64,000 nucleotides of DNA from Komagataeibacter oboediens (GTDB lineage Bacteria > Pseudomonadota > Alphaproteobacteria > Acetobacterales > Acetobacteraceae), in NCBI RefSeq assembly GCF_003207815.1, contig NZ_NKTX01000007.1, forward strand, positions 1-64,000. The letters run 5' to 3'. The notes below the pieces were generated by a model, which had not been told where the DNA came from, did not search any database, and saw only the letters and a list, made by a program, of their open reading frames with translations. Position numbers and translations under genes: made by a program. Below, piece by piece: positions 17,288 through 25,938 of this stretch (position 1 is the stretch's first letter; every line of letters starts with the position of its first letter).

Positions 17288-19054
17288 TCAGTGGCTGACG
17301 GCGCTGGCCATGCGTGCATCGGTGGGCTGGGTTGTGGTTTCGTGGTTGTCCGCAGGCAGGCTGTCGGGACGGGGGAGGGAGCGCGCCTCGATCTGGAGTT
17401 CCTGTTCAATGAAGTCCAGTTCCTGGTTTATGGTCCATTCGGTTTCGTCATTGATGTGTTTCTGGACCACGCGCATGTGCAGGCGTTCGCGCATGTGCCG
17501 GATGATCCGGAAGCGCAGCGCCAGTTCGGCGCGTTTTTCCCGGATGGCGGTGGCGCGTATGCTGGCCTCCGCCGCGCGGGAATTGTCCAGCCTGTGCACC
17601 GTATCCTGATATTCATGCAGCAGGCGGCCAATGGCTTCCTGCTTCAGGTCCACCGATTCTTCATGGCCGGGCAGCCCGTCGATTTCGTGCTGTGCCAGCG
17701 CCGCCTGTTCGGCATGCAGGGTTTCGATGGCAGTCTGCGCCAGTTCGATGCGCATCATGTCCAGTTCATGCAGGGTGGGGTCTTCTTCATCGGTGCGCAT
17801 GCCATGCAGCAGCGGCGGGATGGCCATGCTGGCCAGCAGCAGTGAACAGATGATTACCCCCGCCGCCAGCGTCACCAGCAGGTCACGGCCCGGAAATCCC
17901 GGTCCCGCCACCGACGCCACCGGCAGCGAGAGCACGGCCGCCAGCGTAATGGCCCCGCGTGTGCCCGCCACCGTCATCAGCATTACGGTGCGGGCGGAGG
18001 GGATGACCGTCTTGCGGTGGCGGAAATGGGCGAACAGCCGACGTGCGGAAATGGAAATCCAGATCCATGCGAAGCGGATCAGGCTCATCATCAGCTGGAT
18101 GCCCACAATGGCCAGGATCAGGAACCATGGCGATACGCCACCCGCGCGCGCGATGGCGGCCCCCCCGCTGACAAGATCGGGCAACTGAAGGCCCAGCAGC
18201 AGGAAAATCACGGCGTTGAACGTGAAGTTCACCATGTCCCACACCGTGGTGGCTTTCAGCCGCGTCTCGGTCCGGGCTTCGTTCATCACGCCGGTGAACT
18301 TGACGGTCATGCCCCCGGCCACGGCGGCCAGGATGCCCGAACACTGCAGCGCGTCGGCAATCAGGTAAATGCCGAACGGCAGCATCATGGCCAGCGTGAT
18401 ATGGGTGGGCGGATCGTCATAGCCGCGTATCAGCAGCACGTGTTCCGCCCGGCACGCGGCCCATGCGCAGGCAATCCCGATCAGGATGCCGCCCGTGGAC
18501 ATGAAGATGAAGCTGCCCAGCGCCTGCTGGAAGGAAAACAGTCCCGTCATGGCCGCCGCCACCGCGAATTTGAAGCACACCAGCCCCGATGCGTCGTTCA
18601 GCAGCGCCTCCCCATGCAGGATATGCACCACGCGCGCGGGTGCCCGCCCGCCTTCGATCATGCTGCCGACCGAAACAGCATCGGTGGGGGACATGACGGC
18701 GGCCAGCGCAAAGGCCGCGGGCAGCATGATGGGCGGGATCAGCCAGTGGATGAAGTATCCGCATGCCAGCGTGGTAAAGACCACCAGCCCCAGCGCCATC
18801 ATGATGATGATGTTCCGCAGTTCCCCGAATTCGCGCATCGGCATGCGATAGGCATCGGCGTACAGCAGCGGTGGGATGAACAGCAGCAGGAACATGTCGG
18901 GATCAAAACCGATATTCAGCCCCGCCAGGGCGGCAATCGCCCCTACCCCGATCTGGATCAGGGGCAGCGGCACGGGAATCCGTCCCACGCGTGAGATCAG
19001 GCTGCTGAGTCCGGTAACGGTCAGTAATGCAAGGGTGATGAAAACGGCATGCAT
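17288..19054 (-). CDS. CPA1-family monovalent cation/proton antiporter
   Basis: The 588-residue protein has about twelve hydrophobic segments in its first 400 residues and the CPA1 signatures FIPPLLYADAYRM, VMSPTDAVSVGSM and the GEALLNDASGLVCFKF ion-binding stretch with the conserved ND pair. The C-terminal 170 residues are hydrophilic and largely helical, as in bacterial NhaP/YjcE-like exchangers. It exchanges sodium or potassium for protons across the inner membrane. Acid-tolerant acetic acid bacteria would need such pH control, but the ion is not defined by sequence. The upstream 279-base gap is unusually AT-rich. Confidence 0.88.
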   Translation of the reverse strand: MHAVFITLALLTVTGLSSLISRVGRIPVPLPLIQIGVGAIAALAGLNIGFDPDMFLLLFIPPLLYADAYRMPMREFGELRNIIIMMALGLVVFTTLACGYFIHWLIPPIMLPAAFALAAVMSPTDAVSVGSMIEGGRAPARVVHILHGEALLNDASGLVCFKFAVAAAMTGLFSFQQALGSFIFMSTGGILIGIACAWAACRAEHVLLIRGYDDPPTHITLAMMLPFGIYLIADALQCSGILAAVAGGMTVKFTGVMNEARTETRLKATTVWDMVNFTFNAVIFLLLGLQLPDLVSGGAAIARAGGVSPWFLILAIVGIQLMMSLIRFAWIWISISARRLFAHFRHRKTVIPSARTVMLMTVAGTRGAITLAAVLSLPVASVAGPGFPGRDLLVTLAAGVIICSLLLASMAIPPLLHGMRTDEEDPTLHELDMMRIELAQTAIETLHAEQAALAQHEIDGLPGHEESVDLKQEAIGRLLHEYQDTVHRLDNSRAAEASIRATAIREKRAELALRFRIIRHMRERLHMRVVQKHINDETEWTINQELDFIEQELQIEARSLPRPDSLPADNHETTTQPTDARMASAVSH

Positions 19055-19203
19055 CTGCGGGGGTCTTTTTTATATTTCTATTGTCATCGGCAAATACTTC
19101 ATTTTCCATTTAATTAAAAATACAAAAAATGTTATTTCGAAGTTCCTGTTTTGTTATTTTCTTCTGCCTGCCATGCAGGAAATAAAGATTTCCCTCCGCT
19201 TTC

Positions 19204-19232
19204 ATTGACCCTGTGCGCCCCAATTCCCATTA
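19204..19232 (+). promoter_or_regulatory. Candidate heat-shock (RpoH-type) promoter for dnaJ-cbpM
   Basis: ATTGAC followed after 15 bases by TCCCATTA resembles the heat-shock sigma consensus CTTGAA-N13-15-CCCCATNT. It lies about 100 bases upstream of a chaperone gene, which raises its plausibility. No experimental support is available. Confidence 0.4.
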
Positions 19233-19333
19233 TCGAGGTAAGAGTGACCGCAAGGTCGTATTCATGATGTTCGGGACGATAACGGGCGTGGCACAGGCCG
19301 GGCTGGCATGTTCCGACGGAGGATGATTTTTAA

Positions 19334-20269
19334 GTGAGCAAGGATCCATACGAAGTACTCGGCATAGCCCGCACGGCAAGCCAGGATGACATTCGCAAGG
19401 CCTATCGCAAGCTGGCCAAGAAGTACCATCCTGACCTCAATCCCGGTGACAAGGTGGCGGAAGAGAACTTCAAGGCCGTGGGCGCAGCCAATGCCCTGTT
19501 GTCGGATGAGGAACAGCGCGCCCGCTTCGACCGTGGCGAAATTGACGCCACGGGACAGGAAAAGGGCTTCGGCTTTGGCGGCGGACGCTATCGTGATCAT
19601 GCCGAGGGGGCGCAGGGCTTCAATTATGGCGGCGGCCAGTTTTCGGAAGATGACCTGGGCGATATTTTCGGCACCATGTTCGGTCAGGGCGGGGGCGCGG
19701 GGTTTGGTGGTGGCTTCCGCCGCCGCCCGCAGGGACCGCAGAAAGGGGCCGATCGCCAGTATGCCCTGACCGTCAGCTTCCTTGATTCCGTCAATGGCGG
19801 TACGTCGCGCATTACCCTGCCCGGTGGCACGCAGCTGGATGTGAAGATCCCCGCCGGTATTACCGACGGTCAGGTGATGCGCCTGCGCGGCAAGGGCGAT
19901 CCGGGCGTGCAGGGCGGTCCCGCCGGTGACGCGCTGATTACCATCACCGTCGCCCCCGACAGCACCTACACGCGCGATGGCAATGACATCCGCATGTCGC
20001 TGCCGGTGGATCTGAAGACGGCGGTGCTGGGGGGCAGCATCACCATTCCCACGCCTGCGGGATCGGTGAAGATGAATGTGCCCCCCCATTCCGACAGTGG
20101 CAGCGTGCTGCGGCTGCGCGGGCGTGGGGTCAAGGTACATGGCAAGCAGGAAGCCGGCAACCTGTATGTCAAGCTGGTCGTAACCATTGGCAAGGTCGAT
20201 CCCGCGCTTGAGGCTTTCCTGAAGGGCACGACGGATCAGGCCGGGGAGCAGGGGAAGGATAAGGCATGA
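19334..20269 (+). CDS. cbpA: DnaJ C-terminal domain co-chaperone (CbpA-like)
   Basis: The 311-residue protein has an N-terminal J domain with HPD at residues 32-34, a Gly/Phe-rich linker (about 75-135), and the two-barrel DnaJ C-terminal substrate-binding domain (VKIPAGITDGQVMRLRGKG, then VLRLRGRGVK). It lacks the cysteine-rich zinc finger, so it is a class II (CbpA-type) DnaJ that stimulates DnaK. The start is GTG with GGAGG 8-12 nt upstream. Its last codons overlap the start of cbpM (ATGA), which supports the CbpA assignment. Confidence 0.9.
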   Translation: MSKDPYEVLGIARTASQDDIRKAYRKLAKKYHPDLNPGDKVAEENFKAVGAANALLSDEEQRARFDRGEIDATGQEKGFGFGGGRYRDHAEGAQGFNYGGGQFSEDDLGDIFGTMFGQGGGAGFGGGFRRRPQGPQKGADRQYALTVSFLDSVNGGTSRITLPGGTQLDVKIPAGITDGQVMRLRGKGDPGVQGGPAGDALITITVAPDSTYTRDGNDIRMSLPVDLKTAVLGGSITIPTPAGSVKMNVPPHSDSGSVLRLRGRGVKVHGKQEAGNLYVKLVVTIGKVDPALEAFLKGTTDQAGEQGKDKA

Positions 20270-20595
20270 TCACGCTCGAAACCCTGTGCGTGCGCATCGG
20301 CAACGTGCCGGCGGACGAGGTGCAGGGCTGGATCGACAGCGACTGGCTGCGCCCCGAAGGGGTGCGCGGGCATTACCTGTTCCGCGAGATTGACGAGGCC
20401 CGCGCCCGCCTGATTCTTGAACTGCGCGATGACATGGGCATCAACGATGAAGGGATGCCCGTCGTGCTGTCCCTGCTGGACCAGCTTTATGCCGCCCGAC
20501 GGCAGATGCTGCGCCTGCGTGAGGCCATAAGCGTCCCGCGCGACGACGAACTGCGCAGCCGGGTGCGCGCCCTGCTGGCCAGTATGCACGACTGA
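20266..20595 (+). CDS. cbpM: CbpM-like chaperone modulator
   Basis: The 109-residue protein resembles the MerR-like helix-turn-helix modulator CbpM, which binds the J domain of CbpA and inhibits it. The LETLCVRIGNVPADEVQGWI start and GHYLFREIDEARARLI region fit this small family, and a long C-terminal helix carries a basic Arg-rich face. Its ATG overlaps the cbpA stop, so the two are translated together. A strong terminator follows. Confidence 0.8.
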   Translation: MITLETLCVRIGNVPADEVQGWIDSDWLRPEGVRGHYLFREIDEARARLILELRDDMGINDEGMPVVLSLLDQLYAARRQMLRLREAISVPRDDELRSRVRALLASMHD

Positions 20596-20604
20596 CTGCC
20601 ATGC

Positions 20605-20639
20605 CCCCCATGCCTGGACCGGCATGGGGGTATTTTTTT
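20605..20639 (+). terminator. Rho-independent terminator after cbpA-cbpM
   Basis: A perfect 10-bp stem CCCCCATGCC / GGCATGGGGG encloses a 6-nt loop and is followed by TATTTTTTT. Confidence 0.92.
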
Positions 20640-20641
20640 AC

Positions 20642-21046
20642 TTAATCCGCGCGGCTGAGTGGCAGGTCCAGCTTCTGCCCCGGCTTCGCGCCCTGCATCT
20701 GCAGGTCGGCGGCGTTGGGGGATGTCAGGCGGAAGACCGCGCGCGGGTTGTCATCAACCGACCGTAACGAGGTGTCGTCCTGCACCTTCATCTCGATGGT
20801 GCGTCCGGTCAGGCCGGTAATCTTGCCCAGCGAGTCCGGCAGCCGGAGGTACAGCCGCGCCGCCGGGCCAAGTGCCTTGTTGGCGCTGATGGTGACGGGC
20901 TTGAGGCCCAGCGCCGTCCAGTCCCCGGTATATGCGCCGGGGCCATAGGGGGGCTTGGGGTCCGTGCCGTCGGCGCGGGCGATGGTGCTGCTGCCGACAA
21001 CGCCACCAAGGGCCAGCGCGGCAAGCGCCATGTGGAATGGTTTCAT
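20642..21046 (-). CDS. Small secreted protein of unknown function
   Basis: The 134-residue product has a clear signal peptide (PFHMALAALALGGVVGSSTIARA). The mature part is beta-rich in look, begins with DGTDPKPPYGPGAYTGDW, and ends QMQGAKPGQKLDLPLSRAD; it has no cysteines and no domain I can name. It is divergent from the acetoin genes, sharing with budA a control region that contains a 23-bp inverted repeat. Frames extending upstream to 21136 would bury the signal peptide, so I start at 21046. Confidence 0.65.
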   Translation of the reverse strand: MKPFHMALAALALGGVVGSSTIARADGTDPKPPYGPGAYTGDWTALGLKPVTISANKALGPAARLYLRLPDSLGKITGLTGRTIEMKVQDDTSLRSVDDNPRAVFRLTSPNAADLQMQGAKPGQKLDLPLSRAD

Positions 21047-21158
21047 CAATCCAGTCTTCCTGATCGTGTTTCGGTCGCCACAATGGCAGGTGCGCGCGCC
21101 CCTAAGCAAGCGCGGGGGCTGCACGTCAGGCCCCACGAAGGGGAACGGATACGGCCTG

Positions 21159-21181
21159 TTCCATATTTTTTATATATGGAA
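21159..21181. promoter_or_regulatory. Inverted repeat, candidate operator between budA and the divergent secreted-protein gene
   Basis: TTCCATAT and ATATGGAA form 8-bp arms around a 7-base AT-only spacer. The position, about 120 bases upstream of budA and 113 bases upstream of the divergent gene, fits a regulator site. LysR-type regulators (AlsR in Bacillus) control acetoin genes through such dyads, but no alsR-like gene is in this window. Confidence 0.4.
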
Positions 21182-21303
21182 AACGCCTTGAATATATATT
21201 GGACGTACGAACCCGGCTGGCTCACCATCCCACTGCAATCACACATGACCGGGAAGCGCGGCGCCCATGCTTGCGCTGCCACCCGATGCAGGAGACTGAG
21301 GTC

Positions 21304-22089
21304 TTGAAGCTGAAATGCTACTCGGCAGGCGATGTCGATACCCGCTCCAGCGCCGCGGATGCGACTGGCGTGCGTCCGCGCATGAACCGCCTGTACCAGA
21401 CGTCCACCATGGCAGCGCTGCTTGATGCGGTGTACGATGGGGAAACCACGCTTGATGAACTGCTGATGCACGGCAATTTCGGGCTGGGCACGTTCAACGC
21501 GCTGGATGGCGAAATGATCGTCAATGACAGCGTGATCCACCAGTTTCGCGCCGATGGTCAGGCGGGCCGCGTGCCCGGTGATCTCAAGACCCCGTTCGCA
21601 TGTGTCACCTTCTTCAACCCGGAGAAGGAATACATGATCGATACCGCGCGCGACAAGGACGGGTTCGAGGCGATTGTCGACCAGCTGGTCAACAACCCCA
21701 ACCTGTTCGCCGCCGTGCGCTTTACCGGCATGTTCGAACGTGTCGAGACCCGCACCGTGTTCTGTCAGTGCCGCCCCTATCCGCCCATGCTTGATGTGGT
21801 CGCGCGTCAGCCGACCATGCAGCTGGGGGCATCTACCGGCACCATGCTCGGTTTCCGCACGCCGGGTTACATGCAGGGTGTGAACGTGGCGGGCTACCAC
21901 CTGCACTTCCTGACGGAAGACGGGCGTCGTGGCGGCCATGTGACCGATTACGCGGTGCTGAAGGGCAAGCTGGAAGTGGGCGTGATTTCCGATGTGGAAA
22001 TCCAGCTGCCCCGCACGGAACAGTTCGCCCGCGCCAACCTGTCCCCCGAAAACATTCACGAAGCCATTCGCGTGGCTGAAGGCGGCTGA
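21304..22089 (+). CDS. budA: Alpha-acetolactate decarboxylase
   Basis: The 261-residue enzyme decarboxylates (S)-2-acetolactate to (R)-acetoin. The zinc-site histidines are seen in VAGYHLHFLTEDGRRGGHVTDY (H-x-H and a third His), and the substrate-side LMHGNFGLGTFNALDGEM and VPGDLKTPFACVTFF segments are typical. I prefer the TTG start at 21304, with GGAG and GAGG at good distance; an ATG at 21286 in the same frame would add six residues. The downstream alsS gene is 81 bases away, so the two form an acetoin operon. Confidence 0.92.
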   Translation: MKLKCYSAGDVDTRSSAADATGVRPRMNRLYQTSTMAALLDAVYDGETTLDELLMHGNFGLGTFNALDGEMIVNDSVIHQFRADGQAGRVPGDLKTPFACVTFFNPEKEYMIDTARDKDGFEAIVDQLVNNPNLFAAVRFTGMFERVETRTVFCQCRPYPPMLDVVARQPTMQLGASTGTMLGFRTPGYMQGVNVAGYHLHFLTEDGRRGGHVTDYAVLKGKLEVGVISDVEIQLPRTEQFARANLSPENIHEAIRVAEGG

Positions 22090-22170
22090 GGGGGCTTCTC
22101 CCCTCCCGTTTACTTGGATTGACCGCCCGCGCCCTGGCTGCGGCGCCTCCCCGTTCAGGAATCTGGAACA

Positions 22171-23862
22171 ATGACTGACAAAAGCAAACCTGCCGCGCCT
22201 GAGTGCGGGGCGGACATGATCGTGCGCAACCTCGTCGCACATGGCACGACCCACGTATTCGGTATTCCGGGTGCGAAGGTGGACCGCCTGTTCGATGCAC
22301 TGGTGGACAGCCCCATCGAAACGGTTGTGACCCGTCATGAACAGAACGCCGCCTTCATCGCCGGTGGCATCGGCCGCCTGACGGGCAAGGCCGGCGTGGC
22401 GATTGCCACCTCCGGTCCCGGTGCGTCCAACTTCGTGACCGGCCTTGCGACCGCCAATTCCGAAGGCGACCCGGTGCTGGCCATTGGTGGCGCGGTCAAG
22501 CTGGCTGACCGGCTGAAGCTTACGCACCAGAGCATGGACACCGTTGCCCTGTTCCAGCCGATCACGAAATACAGCGCGGAAATCACCTCTCCCGCCGCCG
22601 TGTCGGAATGCATTTCCAATGCGCTGCGCTTTGCCGAAAGCGGGCGTCCGGGCGCGGCCTTCGTCAGCACGCCCATGGATATCCTGTCCATGCCAGCTGA
22701 AGGCAAGGTGCTGTCCGGCCGCAAGGTGCCCACCACAGGCGCCGCCCCGGCTGAAGCCGTGAACGAGGCCCTGACCCTGGTGCGCAAGGCGAAGCGTCCC
22801 GTCATCCTGCTGGGCCTGCTGGCCAGCCGTCCGGATGTGGCCGACGCGGTGCGCGCGCTGGTCGCGACGACGGGCGTGCCGGTCATTGGCACCTACCAGG
22901 CCGCAGGCGCGGTATCGGAAGAGCTGTCCGATCGTTTTGGCGGTCGCGTTGGCCTGTTCCGCAACCAGCCGGGCGACCAGCTGCTGCATGAAGCGGACCT
23001 GGTCATTTCGATTGGTTACAACCCGATCGAATATGACCCGTGGCTGTGGAATGTCGATAACGGCCGCAAGATCGTCCATGTCGATGTCGTGGCCGCTGAA
23101 CTGGACACCCATTACGATCCGGCGGTGGAACTGGTGGGTGACATTGCGGCATCCGTGCGTGCCCTTGCCGCACAGGCGGGCAAGCTGCCGCGTGCGCCGC
23201 AGCTGGAAGACATCCTGTCGCAGTATCACGCGACCCGTCTGGCCGCGCTGTCGGGTGCGCGCAGCACCAGCAATGCCGCGGTGCATCCGCTGCAGATCGT
23301 GCGTGAACTGGAGCCGTTCGTGACCCCCGATGTCACGATGTGCCTTGATATGGGCACCTTCCACATCTGGCTCGCGCGTTACCTGCTGTCCTTCCGTGCA
23401 CGCCAGATGCTGATCAGCAACGGCCAGCAGACCATGGGTGTCGGCCTGCCGTGGGGTATTGCCGCAAGCCTGGTCAACCCGGCGCAGAAGGTGATCTCCA
23501 TTTCCGGTGACGGCGGCTTCATGATGTCGTGCATGGAACTGGAAACGGCGGTGCGGCTGAAGTGCAACCTGATCCACATGGTCTGGGTTGATCAGGCCTA
23601 CAACATGGTCGAGATGCAGGAAAAGAAGAAGTACGGCCGAGGATCTGGCGTGGAATTCGGACCGATCGACTTTGCCATGTTTGCCCGTTCGTGCGGTGCG
23701 CACGGCATTGCGGTACAGTCCGCCGACGGGATTGCCGGTGCAATGCGCGAAGCCATGGACATCGAAGGCCCGGTCGTGATTTCGGTGCCGGTTGACTATT
23801 CCCAGAATCACCTGCTGATGAAGCCGCTGGCGACGCTGGGCGAGACGTCGGCCGCTGCGTAA
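22171..23862 (+). CDS. alsS: Catabolic acetolactate synthase
   Basis: The 563-residue thiamine-diphosphate enzyme condenses two pyruvates to acetolactate. The catalytic E57 is in VTRHEQ, and the cofactor motif starts at GDGGFMMSCMELETA and continues to WVDQAYNMVEMQ. The length, the lack of a small regulatory subunit gene nearby and the adjacent decarboxylase indicate the FAD-independent catabolic type (AlsS/BudB) rather than the biosynthetic IlvBN enzyme. It is the second gene of the acetoin operon. Confidence 0.92.
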   Translation: MTDKSKPAAPECGADMIVRNLVAHGTTHVFGIPGAKVDRLFDALVDSPIETVVTRHEQNAAFIAGGIGRLTGKAGVAIATSGPGASNFVTGLATANSEGDPVLAIGGAVKLADRLKLTHQSMDTVALFQPITKYSAEITSPAAVSECISNALRFAESGRPGAAFVSTPMDILSMPAEGKVLSGRKVPTTGAAPAEAVNEALTLVRKAKRPVILLGLLASRPDVADAVRALVATTGVPVIGTYQAAGAVSEELSDRFGGRVGLFRNQPGDQLLHEADLVISIGYNPIEYDPWLWNVDNGRKIVHVDVVAAELDTHYDPAVELVGDIAASVRALAAQAGKLPRAPQLEDILSQYHATRLAALSGARSTSNAAVHPLQIVRELEPFVTPDVTMCLDMGTFHIWLARYLLSFRARQMLISNGQQTMGVGLPWGIAASLVNPAQKVISISGDGGFMMSCMELETAVRLKCNLIHMVWVDQAYNMVEMQEKKKYGRGSGVEFGPIDFAMFARSCGAHGIAVQSADGIAGAMREAMDIEGPVVISVPVDYSQNHLLMKPLATLGETSAAA

Positions 23863-23886
23863 AACCGGCCGCATGCGTGGGTAAAA

Positions 23887-23928
23887 CGGCCCGCCACGCC
23901 CTGACCGGCGGGCGGGTCGTTCTGTTTG
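23887..23928 (+). terminator. Candidate terminator after alsS
   Basis: GCCCGCC (23889-23895) and GGCGGGC (23907-23913) form a GC stem that can extend through GGGTCGTT, then TCTGTTT follows. The T-tract is weak, so partial read-through to dld is possible. Confidence 0.5.
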
Positions 23929-24066
23929 GACATGTGACATCGGCATTTTATGCGCACGTCGTCCGATGCGGCACATGCCAGACTATGAAACGCCATTTTG
24001 GAAATGCGGCATGGGCCGACCACAGGTCGCCAGCAGGCTCCGGAATGGGATTGAGGAACAAATAAA

Positions 24067-25800
24067 ATGCTGAAAGCGGCACAGGACATGTCATCTACTG
24101 CGGGCGCACAACTGGTTACGGAACTTCAGCAGATCGTAGGCCACCACCATGTGCTGACCGAGGACGGGGCGACGCTGCCTTACCGTCGCGGGTTCCGTTT
24201 TGGTGAGGGACGTGCGCTTGCGGTGGTCATGCCCGGTTCGCTGGTGGAACAGTGGCGCGTGCTGCAGGCCTGCGTGAAAGCGGGCGTGATCGTGATCATG
24301 CAGGCGGCCAATACCGGCCTGACCGGCGGGTCCACGCCCGATGGCAATACCTATGACCGCGATGTGGTGATCGTGCACAGCATGCGCATGCGCACGATCC
24401 ACCTGATCGGGGAAGGCAGGCAGGTCGTCTGCCTGCCTGGCGCCACGCTGGACCAGCTGGAAAACATGCTCAGGCCCATCGGGCGCGAACCCCATTCGGT
24501 CATCGGGTCGTCATGCATTGGCGCGTCGGTATTCGGCGGTGTCAGCAACAATTCCGGTGGTGCGCTGGTACGCCGTGGGCCGGCCTATACCGACATGGCG
24601 CTGTTTGCGCAGGTATCGGACAAGGGCGAACTGCAACTGGTCAACCACCTGGGCATCGAACTGGGCAGCGACCCGGAGGAGATCCTGAAGCGTGCGGAGG
24701 AAGGCAACTTCCCTGAAGCCAGCATCAACTGGAACGCAGGCCGCGGGCATGATGATGACTACGCCCGCCATGTGCGTGACGTGAACGCTGACACGCCCGC
24801 ACGTTATAATGCCGACCTGCGCCGCCTGCATGAAGGGGCGGGCTGTGCGGGCAAACTGGGCCTGTTCGCCGTCCGCCTTGATACGTTCGAGGCCGAAAAG
24901 GATCCTGTCGTCTTCTATATCGGCACCAACCAGACCGATGTGCTGGAAGACGTGCGCCGTCATATCCTGTCGTCCTTTGCCGAACTGCCGATTGCTGGCG
25001 AATACCTGCATCGGGATGCGTTCAACATTGCCGAAAAATACGGCAAGGACACGTTTGTCATCATCCGCATGATCGGTACGAAACGCCTGCCGGCCATGTT
25101 CGCGATGAAAAACGCGTTCGATCGCCTGGCTGACAGGATTGGCTTCCTGCCCAAGCATTTCAGTGACCGGTTCATGCAGTTCATGAGCCATTTCTTCCCG
25201 CAGCACCTGCCTGCGCGCATGCGTGACTACCGTGACCGGTTCGAGCACCACCTGATGCTCAAGGTCAGCGCATCCGGCGCGCAGGAAGCACGGGATTTCC
25301 TGAAAAGCCATTTCGCGACGCATGAGGGCGAGTTCTTCGAATGCACCCCCGATGAGGGCGCGAAGGCATTCCTGCACCGCTTCGCCGCCGCCGGGGCCGC
25401 CGTGCGGTACCGCAATGTCCATACGGATACGACCGAAAACATCGTGGCGCTGGACGTGGCCCTGCGTCGGAATGATCAGGACTGGTTCGAGGTACTGCCC
25501 AAGGACATTGATGACGAGATCATCGTCAAGCTGTACTATGGGCATTTCCTGTGCCACGTGATGCATCAGGATTACGTGGTCCGCAAAGGGTATGACTGCA
25601 TGGCGCTGGAACACCGCATGCTGCCGCTGCTGGACCGGCGCGGGGCGCGGTACCCGGCGGAACATAATTTCGGGCACCTGTATGCTGCGCCCGATGACGT
25701 GCTGGCCCATTACCGCCAGCTTGATCCGTGCAACTGTTTCAATCCGGGCATTGGCCAGGCCACCAAGCGCCGGAACTGGGTTGCCGAAAGTGTAGGTTGA
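24067..25800 (+). CDS. dld: Quinone-dependent D-lactate dehydrogenase
   Basis: This 577-residue FAD protein matches the Dld family, a peripheral membrane enzyme that oxidises D-lactate to pyruvate and passes electrons to ubiquinone. Seen are the FAD-binding segment QAANTGLTGGSTPDG, the GSSCIGASVFGGVSNNSGGALVRRGPAYT stretch and the C-terminal cap with HHLMLKVSA, MHQDYVVRKG and a final CNCFNPGIGQ. Length is that of E. coli Dld. It lies between the acetoin operon and the pdc locus, so lactate-derived pyruvate is produced next to its consumers. Confidence 0.92.
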   Translation: MLKAAQDMSSTAGAQLVTELQQIVGHHHVLTEDGATLPYRRGFRFGEGRALAVVMPGSLVEQWRVLQACVKAGVIVIMQAANTGLTGGSTPDGNTYDRDVVIVHSMRMRTIHLIGEGRQVVCLPGATLDQLENMLRPIGREPHSVIGSSCIGASVFGGVSNNSGGALVRRGPAYTDMALFAQVSDKGELQLVNHLGIELGSDPEEILKRAEEGNFPEASINWNAGRGHDDDYARHVRDVNADTPARYNADLRRLHEGAGCAGKLGLFAVRLDTFEAEKDPVVFYIGTNQTDVLEDVRRHILSSFAELPIAGEYLHRDAFNIAEKYGKDTFVIIRMIGTKRLPAMFAMKNAFDRLADRIGFLPKHFSDRFMQFMSHFFPQHLPARMRDYRDRFEHHLMLKVSASGAQEARDFLKSHFATHEGEFFECTPDEGAKAFLHRFAAAGAAVRYRNVHTDTTENIVALDVALRRNDQDWFEVLPKDIDDEIIVKLYYGHFLCHVMHQDYVVRKGYDCMALEHRMLPLLDRRGARYPAEHNFGHLYAAPDDVLAHYRQLDPCNCFNPGIGQATKRRNWVAESVG

Positions 25801-25843
25801 GCGCCCGCCGCGCCCGGCGGCGCCCCTGCTGTCCTTTCGGCAT

Positions 25844-25865
25844 GATGGCCCGGTTGCGGGCCATC
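25844..25865. terminator. Perfect hairpin between dld and pdc
   Basis: GATGGCCCG and CGGGCCATC form a 9-bp stem with the loop GTTG, 43 bases after the dld stop and 74 bases before the pdc start. There is no T-tract. It may attenuate or stabilise a transcript end. Confidence 0.4.
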
Positions 25866-25938
25866 CATGTGGCTCCCCCCGCATGGGGCAAGGGCGCGGT
25901 ATCCCGCGCCCCCACACAAGGGAAGGAAAGTCGAAATA

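Noticed and set aside
21046-23976. A very long open frame (976 codons) on the minus strand opposite budA and alsS
   Set aside because: It is antisense to two genes with clear catalytic motifs. Long antisense frames are expected in GC-rich DNA with strong third-position GC bias, and its translation is rich in Arg, His and Gly with no domain.
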